Positions 7,248 through 17,147 of a stretch of 64,000 nt of DNA are shown piece after piece. The translations under genes were made by a program, and so were the position numbers. Source of the stretch: Pedobacter riviphilus (GTDB taxonomy: Bacteria; Bacteroidota; Bacteroidia; Sphingobacteriales; Sphingobacteriaceae); assembly GCF_014692875.1 (NCBI RefSeq), contig NZ_CP061171.1, positions 1,612,001 through 1,676,000 of the forward strand. Reading direction: 5' to 3'. The notes under the pieces were generated by a model. It worked only from the letters and a program-made list of their open reading frames with translations, was not told the DNA's origin and did no database searches. Each line of letters starts with the position of its first letter. The stretch's first letter is position 1.

Positions 7248-9083
7248 ATGGCATACAAAAGTTTAGCAGAATGCGTATCCGATCTCGAAAAGCACGGTCA
7301 TTTAATCAGGATAAAAGAAGAAGTAGATCCCTATTTAGAAATGGCAGCCATCCATTTAAGGGTTTACGAAAATAAAGGGCCAGCTATTTTATTTGAAAAA
7401 ATTAAAGGAAGTCCTTTTCCTGCAGTTTCGAATTTATTTGGAACCTTAGAAAGATCGAAGTTTATTTTTAGAGATACCTTACCAAAAGTACAACAGCTGG
7501 TATCGTTAAGAAATGATCCCATAAAAGCATTAAAAAATCCATTTAAATATGCAGGTTCGGCAATGTCGGCTTTATCGGCCTTGCCACTTAAAACATCTTC
7601 GGCAAAAAATAAGTTTTTAAAAACAAGTATCAGTCAGTTACCACAGATTGTAAACTGGCCTATGGATGGAGGACCTTTTGTTACCATGCCCCAGGTGTAT
7701 ACGGAAGATGTAGACAAGCCGGGCGTACTAAATGCCAATTTGGGTATGTACCGGATCCAGCTGGCCGGTAACGATTATATTCAGGATCAGGAGATTGGCT
7801 TGCACTATCAGATTCATAGGGGGATTGGGGTACACCAATCTAAAGCCAACGCACTAGGTAAACCCTTAAAAGTGAGTATCTTCGTTGGCGGACCTCCATC
7901 GCATCCTTTAGCTGCAGTAATGCCGTTACCTGAAGGTTTATCTGAAATGACTTTTGCTGGTGCTTTGGGCGATAGGCGCTTCCGTTATTTTTACGATGAT
8001 GAAGGTTTTTGTATTTCTGCAGATGCCGATTTTATCATCACGGGCACCGTTTATCCAAACGAAAATAAACCAGAAGGGCCTTTTGGCGATCACCTGGGGT
8101 ATTACAGTTTAACACATCCTTTCCCTTTGATGAAGGTACACCATGTATACCATAAAAAGGACGCTATTTGGTCGTTTACGGTTGTTGGCCGCCCACCGCA
8201 GGAGGATACCAGTTTTGGGGCTTTAATCCATGAGATTACCGGTTCTGCCATTCCGCAAGAAATACATGGTTTAAAAGAAGTTCATGCGGTTGATGCAGCT
8301 GGCGTTCACCCTTTGCTTTTCGCCATTGGTAGCGAACGTTATACACCTTATTTAAAAGTGCGCAGGCCTCAGGAAATTTTAACCATAGCCAATCACATAC
8401 TGGGAAAAAACCAATTGAGTTTAGCCAAATATCTGTTTATCGCTGCCAAAGAGGATGACCAGCATTTAAGCACGCACCATATTGAAGCCTTTCTTACCCA
8501 TATTTTAGAGCGGATCGATTTAACAAGGGATGTTCATTTTTATACCAATACCACGATTGATACGCTTGATTATAGTGGTGATGGATTAAACAGTGGATCG
8601 AAAGTTGTAATTGCTGCGGCAGGGGATAAGCAGCGCGAACTATGGGATAAGCATCCTGAAGGACTGAAACTGAGCGACGGATTTTACCAACCCAAAATAG
8701 CCATTCCAGGGGTTTTAGTTTTAGAAAGTGACAAATATTTAAACCCGGAGAAAACAGCCGCAGAAATTGCTTTGTTGAATATGGCTTTAATGGATCAGGA
8801 TTTATCTGGCCTGCCTTTAATTATATTGGCTGATGATGCAGAATTTACAGCGGCCAATATTGATAATCTGGTTTGGGTAGCTTTTACAAGGAGTAATCCG
8901 GCAGCCGATATTTATGGAATCAACGATTTTACCATTAATAAACATTGGGGATGTAAAGGTTCGTTGATTATTGATGCAAGGAAAAAGCCCCACCACGCGC
9001 CTGAATTGATCAAAGACCCTGACATTGAAAAAAAACTGGATGCTTTGGCTCAAGAGGGTGGAAGCCTGCATGGAATAATTTAG
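7248..9083 (+). CDS. UbiD family decarboxylase
   Basis: A 611-residue member of the UbiD superfamily, which removes carboxyl groups from aromatic or unsaturated acids with prenylated FMN. Visible family segments include PEGPFGDHLGYY, HPFPLMKVHHVYH, VVGRPPQEDTSFG and QEIHGLKEVH. The length fits the large UbiD-like enzymes of Bacteroidota that are often assigned to menaquinone formation, but the substrate cannot be read from the sequence. The start ATG at 7248 (MAYKSLAEC) is preferred. An upstream TTG in frame at 7212 falls in the dps terminator and the promoter. No UbiX-type flavin prenyltransferase gene lies nearby. Confidence 0.88.
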   Translation: MAYKSLAECVSDLEKHGHLIRIKEEVDPYLEMAAIHLRVYENKGPAILFEKIKGSPFPAVSNLFGTLERSKFIFRDTLPKVQQLVSLRNDPIKALKNPFKYAGSAMSALSALPLKTSSAKNKFLKTSISQLPQIVNWPMDGGPFVTMPQVYTEDVDKPGVLNANLGMYRIQLAGNDYIQDQEIGLHYQIHRGIGVHQSKANALGKPLKVSIFVGGPPSHPLAAVMPLPEGLSEMTFAGALGDRRFRYFYDDEGFCISADADFIITGTVYPNENKPEGPFGDHLGYYSLTHPFPLMKVHHVYHKKDAIWSFTVVGRPPQEDTSFGALIHEITGSAIPQEIHGLKEVHAVDAAGVHPLLFAIGSERYTPYLKVRRPQEILTIANHILGKNQLSLAKYLFIAAKEDDQHLSTHHIEAFLTHILERIDLTRDVHFYTNTTIDTLDYSGDGLNSGSKVVIAAAGDKQRELWDKHPEGLKLSDGFYQPKIAIPGVLVLESDKYLNPEKTAAEIALLNMALMDQDLSGLPLIILADDAEFTAANIDNLVWVAFTRSNPAADIYGINDFTINKHWGCKGSLIIDARKKPHHAPELIKDPDIEKKLDALAQEGGSLHGII

Positions 9084-9128
9084 TATCGAATAATTCCGAT
9101 TTACTCCTGTTAATTTTGTGATGAACAA

Positions 9129-9163
9129 AAAAGGCTTCAGTTGATTCGCTGAAGCCTTTTTTT
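9129..9163. terminator. Bidirectional terminator after the ubiD-family gene
   Basis: Perfect 10-bp stem AAGGCTTCAG (9131-9140) with CTGAAGCCTT (9149-9158), an A-run before it and a T-run after it. It separates two convergent genes and can serve both. Confidence 0.9.
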
Positions 9164-9184
9164 AGATAAGTTTTATATTAGTAC

Positions 9185-10714
9185 CTAAAATCTTACACCA
9201 AAAGTTAAGAATACATTATTTCTATTGCTTTTAACATCCGCAACAGGTTCTGAATAATCGTCTAATAAATAAGGGCTAGAGCTGAAGTTTGTTTTGTAAT
9301 TCTGATATGCTAAATCGAAGTAATAGTTGTCGATGCGATAGCCAAGTCCGCCAGTATAATATTGGCCTTGGTAAAATTTATTATCGCCACCTTTAACACC
9401 GTTTCCATTTACGCCATAACCAGCACGTAAGCTAAATTCGTTTGTTACTTTTACTTCAGCACCTACTCTATAATTAATCGCTTCCTTATAAGATGCTTTA
9501 ATAAAAGCATTATTATCACTAATGGTTTTACGGTCAGATCCGTTAGAATCAGAAAAGCGCATAGAGGCATAATCTACATAATCTACATCAGCTGAGATTA
9601 ATGCAGTACCAGCAATTACATAACTGATACCCGCTGAAGCTTTTAAAGGCGTACGCAGATTATAAGTGAATGAATAATACTGAGTAGGATTATTTGATTT
9701 GGTAGGAGGGGTATTGGCATTTCCTGCAGTAGTAGCCTGTAAGGTTTCGCTGGTATTATCTTCAATATTCATCCAGGTTGGCGTCTGGAAATTTAAACCG
9801 ATTCTCAGTTCGCTCACCGGTCTAAAAATAGCACCCAATTTTAAATTAAAACCGCCGCCTTTGGTTTCCTGGTTTCTAAAATGGGTAAGGCTATAATTTT
9901 CGTTTCCATTGTATGTAGGTAAGGCATCCCCATCATTATATGAGTTAACAATACCTGATTCCGTGAAAGTAGCATCGCTTGTATATTTCACGTTTACAAA
10001 ACTGGCTGTTGCGCCAATGTAAACTTTGTTACCAAAGTTCAATGCACCCGCAACGTTAAATTCTGATGTAGAACCTAGACGTGCTTCATCCCAGTTTTGA
10101 TTAAAATTAGCATTGTTATAAGGTTCTGCAGAAAACTGATTTGGAAAAGTAGGAGTGTTTTTATTGATCAAATAACTTTTATAAGCATCACCTGCAATGC
10201 TGTTATCAACTCCATAATTGTTAGCCTGATCCACGTAAGAGTCTCTGATAGAGCTGTTTGTGTTGATGCCACCATAGTTAATATTATTTAAAAAATCGTT
10301 GTTACGGGTATAGCTCAATCCGAAAACGGTACTTACTAATCCTTTATTTACATCAGCACCTTTTACTCTTGCCGCTGGGCTGTAAAATACAACACCAATG
10401 TTATTCAGGTTAATCTGGTTTTTATTTGCTTTTGTATTATTGCCTAAATAGGCACTATTATTAGAAACTGAATTAAACTCTGGTGTAAGAATAAATTCTG
10501 ATTTAGTAAACAAACCTAATCCGGCAGGGTTCGCGTTAATTGAGCCGACATCACCACCAACGCCAACCTGTGCACCGCCCATTCCTTTAAATCGGGCAGA
10601 GCTACCATAATTGGTTTGTGAGAACCGGAATGCATCTGGTGCATAACTTTGGGCATACGACGTTCCTATAGCGGCTACTGTAGCTACTAGTGAAGCTAAA
10701 ATATATTTTTTCAT
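9185..10714 (-). CDS. OmpP1/FadL/TodX family outer membrane protein
   Basis: A 509-residue outer-membrane beta-barrel. The signal peptide MKKYILASLVATVAAIGTSYA is followed by QSYAPDAFRFSQTNYGSSARFKGMGGA and by NANPAGLGLFTKSEF, the typical N-terminal part of the FadL-like long-chain fatty acid and hydrocarbon channels of Bacteroidota. The rest alternates aromatic and polar residues, and the last residue is Phe (TFGVRF), as expected for a BAM-assembled barrel. The ligand is unknown. It lies downstream of, and in the same direction as, the Gly/Tyr-rich lipoprotein, with a 20-bp gap. Confidence 0.87.
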   Translation of the reverse strand: MKKYILASLVATVAAIGTSYAQSYAPDAFRFSQTNYGSSARFKGMGGAQVGVGGDVGSINANPAGLGLFTKSEFILTPEFNSVSNNSAYLGNNTKANKNQINLNNIGVVFYSPAARVKGADVNKGLVSTVFGLSYTRNNDFLNNINYGGINTNSSIRDSYVDQANNYGVDNSIAGDAYKSYLINKNTPTFPNQFSAEPYNNANFNQNWDEARLGSTSEFNVAGALNFGNKVYIGATASFVNVKYTSDATFTESGIVNSYNDGDALPTYNGNENYSLTHFRNQETKGGGFNLKLGAIFRPVSELRIGLNFQTPTWMNIEDNTSETLQATTAGNANTPPTKSNNPTQYYSFTYNLRTPLKASAGISYVIAGTALISADVDYVDYASMRFSDSNGSDRKTISDNNAFIKASYKEAINYRVGAEVKVTNEFSLRAGYGVNGNGVKGGDNKFYQGQYYTGGLGYRIDNYYFDLAYQNYKTNFSSSPYLLDDYSEPVADVKSNRNNVFLTFGVRF

Positions 10715-10734
10715 GTTGTGTGTTTAGATTTAAA

Positions 10735-11733
10735 TTAACCTCTTCCTGCTCTAGATGGTCTTGAGCCACCACCACCGGTTGAACCACCACCACTGTTTCC
10801 GCCGCCATTTGATGGTGGAGGTGAATAACTTGGCCTGCTCTCGGTTCTTGCAGGAGGATTGTAGCTCTCGTTTCTGGTAGGTCTGCTGCTTTGTGTACCT
10901 TGTTGAGGTGAATAGTTGTCATTTCTGGTTGGTCTGCCAGCTTGGGTACCCTGAGGTTGATATCCGCCATTACCCTGGCTTCTGGTTGGTCTTCCTGCGT
11001 TAATATTTGGAACATAACCTACACCGTTTGGATTTGTAACACCAGATCTGCTCGGCCTGCCCGCGTTTCCGGCATTGCCGTTTCCGTATCGTGGTGTGCC
11101 TCTATCGTCACTTCCAGGTCTTGGTCTGCTATAACCTCTATTGGTATACACACCGCCACCATAGTATCCGCCGCCGATACCCCAGCCACCGCCGTAATAT
11201 CCACCGCCCCAACCGTAACGGTCATAATAAGAATAAGGGCCCCATGAATTCCAACCATAAGGATTATTCCATCCGTAACCAAAGTTGCCATAATAGAATG
11301 GATTGTTCCAGATACTGCCATAACCAAAGCTTCCGCCCCAGCCACCTAAACCGTATCCACTGTTCCAGCCTAAGCCAAACCCCAAATAGTTAGAAGGACC
11401 ATAACTGCTTCCGTAGTAATAATTGTCAAAATAAGGGTCATAGTAGCCTTGAAAGCTGTAGCCATTATAAAAACGGTTTATTCTAGACGAGTAATCCATG
11501 TCGTAATAAGGATTACTAGTTCCATAATATTCGTCATATTCTTCTTGTCCTTGCGCCTGGTTTTGTGCTTGTTGGCGTTGTGAAGGAAGTACCACTTCGA
11601 TCTCTCTAGCTTTTGCTACAGAGTTATAAACATCATCAGCTGGCTTAGTTTGAGCCAATTTTGATGTAGAGCATGAAGCCACCAATCCTGCGGCGGCAAT
11701 CATAACAATGGGTAAAAATTTAATTGGTTTCAT
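10735..11733 (-). CDS. Gly/Tyr-rich lipoprotein with RPTR repeats
   Basis: A 332-residue protein starting at ATG 11733 (MKPIKFLPIVMIAAAGLVASCS). The lipobox VASC makes it a lipoprotein, and a start 17 codons upstream would bury that signal. An acidic Gln-rich stretch is followed by a Gly/Tyr/Trp/Asn-rich middle (about 80-190). The C-terminal third repeats a basic motif, GRPSRS, GRPTRS, GRPTRN, SRPTRN, RPSRAGRG, in Gly/Pro/Gln-rich sequence. Such low-complexity lipoproteins are common in Sphingobacteriales, but their function is unknown. It sits just upstream of the FadL-like gene and divergent from proS. A candidate -7 box (TACTTTTG on the minus strand) lies at 11782-11789. Confidence 0.75.
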   Translation of the reverse strand: MKPIKFLPIVMIAAAGLVASCSTSKLAQTKPADDVYNSVAKAREIEVVLPSQRQQAQNQAQGQEEYDEYYGTSNPYYDMDYSSRINRFYNGYSFQGYYDPYFDNYYYGSSYGPSNYLGFGLGWNSGYGLGGWGGSFGYGSIWNNPFYYGNFGYGWNNPYGWNSWGPYSYYDRYGWGGGYYGGGWGIGGGYYGGGVYTNRGYSRPRPGSDDRGTPRYGNGNAGNAGRPSRSGVTNPNGVGYVPNINAGRPTRSQGNGGYQPQGTQAGRPTRNDNYSPQQGTQSSRPTRNESYNPPARTESRPSYSPPPSNGGGNSGGGSTGGGGSRPSRAGRG

Positions 11734-11847
11734 TGTGTTTATATTTAGTTGTGTGTGTTCACGAATGTAATAAACAAGTTTCAAAAGTAGTTAATTCCTA
11801 ACTATTTACTTAGTCTAAAAATGTTAAATCACAATTGATGTCAATTG

Positions 11848-11880
11848 TTGATCGTTTGTAGGCATAAATTTATAAATTTG
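11848..11880 (+). promoter_or_regulatory. Candidate promoter of proS
   Basis: TTG at 11848-11850 and TAAATTTG at 11873-11880 with a 22-bp spacer, about 50 bp before the proS ATG. Confidence 0.45.
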
Positions 11881-11931
11881 CCGTCGGATTTTACACTTTT
11901 TAACATACAAATTACGTTCCAAATACATAAG

Positions 11932-13404
11932 ATGAGCAAAGAAATTACAAGTAGAGAAGCAGATTATTCCCAGTGGTATAATGATATTGTGTTAAAAGCA
12001 GATTTAGCAGAGCACTCTGCAGTGCGTGGCTGTATGGTTATAAAGCCAAATGGTTATGCTATATGGGAAAAAATGCAAGCTGTTTTAGATAAGATGTTTA
12101 AGGATACAGGGCATCAGAATGCCTATTTTCCATTATTCATCCCAAAGTCATTTTTCTCTAAAGAAGCTTCTCATGTTGAGGGTTTTGCGACAGAATGTGC
12201 AGTAGTAACGCATTACCGGTTAAAAAATGATGGGAATGGAAATATTGTGGTTGATGAAACTGCAAAATTGGAAGAGGAATTAATAGTTCGTCCAACATCC
12301 GAAACCATTATTTGGAATACCTATAAAGGTTGGATCCAATCGTACCGTGATTTGCCAATACTGATCAATCAATGGGCAAATGTGGTAAGATGGGAAATGC
12401 GTACGAGGTTGTTTCTGCGTACAGCCGAATTTTTGTGGCAGGAAGGGCATACTGCACATGCTACAGCAGAAGAGGCGATTGAGGAAACAGAACGTATGTT
12501 GCATATTTATGCCGATTTTGCCGAAAATTGGTTAGCAGTTCCGGTAATCAGAGGCCGTAAATCGCCGAATGAACGTTTTGCCGGTGCTTTAGATACTTAT
12601 TGTATTGAGGCCTTAATGCAGGATGGTAAAGCTTTACAGGCAGGTACATCTCACTTTTTGGGTCAGAATTTTGCCAAAGCTTTTGATGTTAAGTTTACAG
12701 GTAAAGATGGGAAATTAGATCATGTATGGGCTACTTCGTGGGGTGTTTCTACACGCTTAATGGGGGCTTTGATTATGGCGCACAGCGATGATTCAGGATT
12801 GATTATTCCACCGAAATTAGCACCAATCCAGGTCGTTATTGTTCCAATTTATAAAGGAGATGAAGATTTAACCAAAATATCAACTTATGTAAATGAATTA
12901 ACCATGCGTTTAAAAGGCATGGGGGTTTCTGTGAAATATGATGATAGAGATACACAGCGCCCTGGATTTAAGTTTGCAGATTATGAGTTGAAAGGTGTGC
13001 CAATCCGTATTGCCATTGGTGGCCGTGATTTGGAAAATAAAACGGTAGAAATTGCCCGTAGAGATACAAAAGTGAAACAGACTGTACCTCAGGAAGGCTT
13101 GGATATTTACATCATCAAGCTATTGGAAGATATTCAGCAAAGCATGTTCAATAAAGCTTTGGCTTATCGTGATGAGCATATTACTGAAGCCAACAGTTAC
13201 GAAGAGTTTCAGGAATTGTTAGATACCAAAGCCGGTTTTATTTCTGCACATTGGGATGGAACGCCAGAAACGGAGCAAAAAATAAAGGAAGAAACGAAAG
13301 CGACTATACGTTGTATTCCGTTAAATAATAAATTGGAAGATGGTGTTTGTATTTATTCAGGAAAACCATCTATACAAAGAGTACTCTTTGCCAGAGCGTA
13401 TTAA
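11932..13404 (+). CDS. proS: Prolyl-tRNA synthetase
   Basis: A 490-residue class II aminoacyl-tRNA synthetase that charges tRNA-Pro. The sequence is of the short archaeal/eukaryote-like type without an editing insertion: motif 2 appears as [28 protein letters not shown] and motif 3 as [17 protein letters not shown], followed by an anticodon-binding domain (IPIYKGD-like start, VKYDDRD) and a zinc/C-terminal domain ending in a Tyr. The ATG at 11932 ([13 protein letters not shown]) is chosen. A longer frame from 11845 is open but would include the promoter. Confidence 0.95.
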   Translation: MSKEITSREADYSQWYNDIVLKADLAEHSAVRGCMVIKPNGYAIWEKMQAVLDKMFKDTGHQNAYFPLFIPKSFFSKEASHVEGFATECAVVTHYRLKNDGNGNIVVDETAKLEEELIVRPTSETIIWNTYKGWIQSYRDLPILINQWANVVRWEMRTRLFLRTAEFLWQEGHTAHATAEEAIEETERMLHIYADFAENWLAVPVIRGRKSPNERFAGALDTYCIEALMQDGKALQAGTSHFLGQNFAKAFDVKFTGKDGKLDHVWATSWGVSTRLMGALIMAHSDDSGLIIPPKLAPIQVVIVPIYKGDEDLTKISTYVNELTMRLKGMGVSVKYDDRDTQRPGFKFADYELKGVPIRIAIGGRDLENKTVEIARRDTKVKQTVPQEGLDIYIIKLLEDIQQSMFNKALAYRDEHITEANSYEEFQELLDTKAGFISAHWDGTPETEQKIKEETKATIRCIPLNNKLEDGVCIYSGKPSIQRVLFARAY

Positions 13405-13596
13405 ACAGTCTTGAGTCGGAAGTTCGGAAGCGATAGTTTCCTTTCTACTGCTTTAAAAATAAGTTTAAAATCGTTTTTAGAAGGACTGGTTCTTCTGGCG
13501 TACAATTTAAATATTAATGTAAAATAGTATCGGGGATGTAGGTGTTTTGGAATCTTATCTCGATACTTGGTACTTGTCAATCTTGATACTATAAAA

Positions 13597-14735
13597 ATGA
13601 AATTCGCAACTAAAGCTATACATGCAGGTCAAGAGCCTGATCCAACCACAGGTGCGGTAATGACACCGATATATCAAACCTCTACCTATTGGCAGAAATC
13701 TCCTGGAGATAACAAGGGTTATGAGTATTCAAGAGGAACAAACCCAACGCGTAAAGCTTTGGAAGATTGTTTAGCTGCTTTAGAAAACGCTAAATATGGT
13801 TTGGCCTTTTCGAGCGGAATGGGGCAACAGATGCCGTATTAAAATTATTGCAACCGGGCGACGAAGTGATTACCGGAAACGATTTGTATGGAGGTTCATA
13901 CCGGATTTTTACCAAAATCTTCACTAAATACGGAATCAAGTTTCATTTTCTGGATCTTTCTAAGCCAGAGCATATATTGCCGTATATTAATGATAAAACC
14001 AAATTGGTTTGGATAGAAACACCTACTAATCCTACCATGCAGATTATCGATATTGAAGGGGTAGCTAAAATTACAAAGGAGAAAAATTTAATCCTTACGG
14101 TTGATAATACGTTTGCATCACCTTATTTACAAAACCCGATCGATCTGGGTGCTGATATTGTAATGCACTCGGTAACCAAATATATCGGTGGCCACTCTGA
14201 TGTGGTAATGGGCGCTTTGGTAACAAACGATGAGCAATTGTATAAAGACCTTTGGTTTATTTATAATGCCTGTGGTGCAACACCTGGTCCGCAAGATGCT
14301 TTTTTAGTGTTGAGAGGGATTAAAACGCTCCACCTTCGAATGAAGGCACACTGTGAAAATGGGGAGCGCATTGCACATTATTTAAAAACACATCCAAAAG
14401 TTGATAAAATCTATTGGCCAGGTTTTGAAGACCATCCTAATCATGATGTAGCTAAAAAACAGATGCGTGGTTTTGGCGGGATGATTTCGATTACACTAAA
14501 AGGTGCTGATCTGGAAGAAACTTTTAGAATCTCTTCTAATTTTAAGGTATTCACCTTAGCTGAATCATTAGGTGGGGTAGAATCACTAATTAACCATCCG
14601 GCAACGATGACACATGGTTCTATTCCGAAAGAAGAAAGAGAGAAAGTAGGTGTTACCGATAACTTGCTCCGTTTAAGTGTTGGAGTAGAAGATATTGATG
14701 ATCTTTTGGAGGATCTAGCAAATGCATTAGTATAA
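13597..14735 (+). pseudogene. Cystathionine gamma-synthase-family PLP enzyme, broken by a one-base loss
   Basis: Two adjacent frames together form a Cys/Met-metabolism PLP enzyme of 379 residues. Frame one runs 13597-13842 (MKFATKAIHAGQEPDPTTGA to SSGMG) and then reads out of frame to a stop. Frame two resumes at 13824 as ATDAVLKLLQPGDEV and continues to 14735. Restoring one G to the GGGG run at 13821-13824 joins them exactly. The PLP lysine is in SVTKYIGGHSD, and the YSRGTNPTR and LAESLGGVESL motifs are intact. The family includes cystathionine gamma-synthase and gamma-lyase, and which reaction applies is not decidable here. With every other motif intact, an error in the run is more likely than a true pseudogene. 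Confidence 0.85.
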
Positions 14736-14942
14736 TATTTCGAGCGGGCAGATAAAATATTTGCCCGTTTTTTTGTAAAGCAGGTCTTATTCTAAAATTA
14801 ATGGTAGCCCGGCTTTACACTAAATCTTTTTTGTTTAGGTATCTGCTTCATTAAATTAGCACAAACAAAAAAGGAAACCGTTTCAATCCGGTTTAAATGG
14901 CAACGATTGTGCTGCTATTTACGTCTAAAAAAAAAGCTAACG

Positions 14943-15794
14943 ATGCAGTTTTTGGAGTTAAAGAATTTTCTGGATAGTAAAGTTGAACAATATAATCAGC
15001 CAAATTTTATAGCAAACGATCCGGTTTGTATTCCGCATCTTTTTGAAAAAAAACAGGATATAGAAATTTCGGGCTTTTTTGCAGCGGTTTTAGCCTGGGG
15101 CCAGCGGAAAACAATTATTAATAAATGTAAGGAACTGTTGGGGCGTATGGATAATGCGCCTTATGATTTTGTTGTTAATCATACCGATACCGATTTAAAA
15201 CGGCTGCTGAATTTTAAACACCGTACATTTAACGATACCGATTTACTTTATTTTATTTCGTTTTTTAAACAGCATTATCAAAACTTCGATAGTTTGGAGC
15301 AGGCATTTGTACCAAAACAAAATGTCTTTAGGTCAGAATATTTAGAAGTATCAGCGGCAAAAACTGAAATAAGCTACACTTCTGAGCTATGTTATGCTGC
15401 TGCGCTTAATTTCTCGATAGAGCAAGCCCTGAACCATTTCAGACAATATTTTTTCTCCTTGGAAGATTTTCCTCACCGGACGAAGAAACACATTTCCTCG
15501 CCAAAGCAAAAATCTACCTGTAAGCGTTTAAATATGTTTTTGCGATGGATGGTTAGGGTAGATCAAAATGGTGTCGATTTTGGTATCTGGAATACGCTTC
15601 AGCCAAAAGATTTAATCTGTCCCTGTGATGTACATGTAGATAGGGTAGGGCGACTGCTCGGACTGATTAACAGAAAACAGACTGATTGGTTGACTGCAAT
15701 TGAATTAACGGACAATCTGAAACAGTTCGATCCTTCAGATCCGGTGAAGTATGATTTTGCACTATTTGGATTAGGGGTAGAAAAGTTATTTTAA
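14943..15794 (+). CDS. TIGR02757 (DUF2400) family protein
   Basis: This 283-residue protein resembles the TIGR02757 family of unknown function: an N-terminal FLDSKVEQYN, then DPVCIPHLF, the WGQRKTI motif, FLRWMVR, PCDVHVDRVGRLLGL and the C-terminal DPVKYDFALFGLGV. Helices rich in Lys/Arg and the conserved D-V-H pattern recall the HhH-type DNA glycosylase fold, but this is only suggestive. ATG 14943 (MQFLELKNF) is preferred over an upstream TTG in frame. It is a single gene with short gaps on both sides. Confidence 0.82.
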   Translation: MQFLELKNFLDSKVEQYNQPNFIANDPVCIPHLFEKKQDIEISGFFAAVLAWGQRKTIINKCKELLGRMDNAPYDFVVNHTDTDLKRLLNFKHRTFNDTDLLYFISFFKQHYQNFDSLEQAFVPKQNVFRSEYLEVSAAKTEISYTSELCYAAALNFSIEQALNHFRQYFFSLEDFPHRTKKHISSPKQKSTCKRLNMFLRWMVRVDQNGVDFGIWNTLQPKDLICPCDVHVDRVGRLLGLINRKQTDWLTAIELTDNLKQFDPSDPVKYDFALFGLGVEKLF

Positions 15795-15914
15795 AGTTTG
15801 TAAAATTTAGAAAATTCAAAAAAAAGATCATTTTTCAATTCAATCTTCCTATACTTACATAGTAATCCTGTTTAGATATATATAGCAGGATTGCGCCTAT
15901 CCTAATTTCTTGCT

Positions 15915-16529
15915 ATGATCGCAGTTAATTTATCTGATGGAGATAGGTGGAAGAAATACAACGATTTTTCTCCACTAATCTCAGTTTTTAAGAAATTCCA
16001 TCCGCTTAATAATGAAATAGAAAAGCGGATTAACCAGCATACCTTTCCAATTAGCTACAAAAAAAATAAATATCTGGTTTCACCAGTAGACCGTAACAAG
16101 TTCCTTTTTTTAATTGTTAAAGGTGTAGTTAGGGGTTTTATTAAGGATGGAGATAACGAGATTACCACATGGATCGCCAAAGAGAATGAAGTTGTAGGCA
16201 CTATACGTAATTTGTGGATAGATGGCGAATCGGATGAGTATTTACAGGCATTAGAAGATGTTGATTTAGTTGCTATCCCACATGTATTATCAGAATATCT
16301 TTACGAAAATTTTCCTGAAGCCAATATTGTTGGCAGAAAGATGATGGAATTATATTATCGTTCGGCAGAGGAACGTGCTTATCTTTGCCGGATTTCATCT
16401 GCCGAGAAAAGATATAAACGTTTTTTAATCTCATTTCCTGATTTGATTAACCGTGTTTCTTTAAAATACATTGCTTCTTTTTTAGCCATCCGACTTGAAA
16501 CATTGAGTAGGATCAGGGCTAAGATTTAA
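15915..16529 (+). CDS. Crp/Fnr-like cyclic-nucleotide-binding regulator
   Basis: A 204-residue protein with an N-terminal cNMP-binding-like beta-roll (FLFLIVKGVVRGF, EITTWIAKENEVVG) and a C-terminal winged-helix part (RYKRFLISFPDLINRVSLKYIASFLAIRLETLSRIRAKI) typical of Bacteroidota Crp/Fnr regulators. The RxE and PxxR residues that bind cAMP in Crp are not evident, so a different ligand or none is possible. Targets are unknown. It sits upstream of the porP remnant, the LuxR-type regulator and the giant adhesin gene, so a link with surface-protein expression is an inference from position only. Confidence 0.82.
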   Translation: MIAVNLSDGDRWKKYNDFSPLISVFKKFHPLNNEIEKRINQHTFPISYKKNKYLVSPVDRNKFLFLIVKGVVRGFIKDGDNEITTWIAKENEVVGTIRNLWIDGESDEYLQALEDVDLVAIPHVLSEYLYENFPEANIVGRKMMELYYRSAEERAYLCRISSAEKRYKRFLISFPDLINRVSLKYIASFLAIRLETLSRIRAKI

Positions 16530-16670
16530 TTCCTTTAATTTGATTTTATTTTCTTGTTTTTTAAATAAAGGATTTAGGATTTTAACAGATCTGAAGTTCC
16601 TTCGTGAAAAGGAAATACGCTGAACAAGCAATTTTATATAGCCGAAGCCTTATTATTATTGAGCTGACGA

Positions 16671-17016
16671 GACATTGTTTCTGCTTTCTGAAGATTTTCA
16701 GGCTAAACCTACTTTCCTGTTAAAATACGGCCTGGGAGGCCCGACGAGCTTGGATCTGAATGCATTTTTGATGATCGAAGATTTTATCTGGCTTGACTGT
16801 TCCTACCAGACAGGAGTAAAGCTGTATGATAAAAACTATTTGCAACATGATCTTACATCCTGGAACGCTGTTGTAGGAGCAGTACATATTTTTTCATCAG
16901 AAAAACTCAGAATTGGTTTATGGTACGGTTTTTCAATTGACCCGCTAGAGGGCAATAACAGCGGCAAACATGAGATTTTCTTTCCATACCGTTCATTAAA
17001 CCAAAGATCAGATTAG
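16671..17016 (+). pseudogene. porP/sprF remnant (C-terminal third only)
   Basis: From about 16671 the DNA and its translation match the C-terminal part of the PorP/SprF gene at 43234-44208. LSEDFQ and GGPTSLDLNAFLMI are unchanged, and SYQTGVKLYDKNYLQHDLT matches SYRTGVKLYNKSYLQRDLT. Later positions drift (IFSSEKLRIGLWYGFSIDPL against IFPSQKLRIGYGYDFSIGPL), and the last 20 residues are lost in favour of a premature end. There is no ATG, signal peptide or N-terminal two thirds, so this is a truncated, decaying copy. The 5' edge of similarity is at CATTGTTT near 16671. Confidence 0.85.
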
Positions 17017-17147
17017 CAGGTCTCAAGACGTTTTAAACAAAACTGTGAACTTGTGTATAATAATATTTACACATTTAAACGAAAAATTAACTACAATTGC
17101 GTACAAAAAAATAACTTTTTATTAACTTGCAGAATATTCTTAAAATA

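Noticed and set aside
10602..11393. Open frames of 100-137 codons on both strands across the Gly/Tyr-rich lipoprotein gene
   Set aside because: They are out-of-frame readings of its low-complexity sequence, with no start context or recognisable domains.
13405..13596. AGTCTTGAGTCGGAAGTTCGG sequence as part of a repeat family (also near 52240)
   Set aside because: The shared stretch TAGTCGGAAGTT or GAGTCGGAAGTT is too short to claim a repeat family from two sites in this window.
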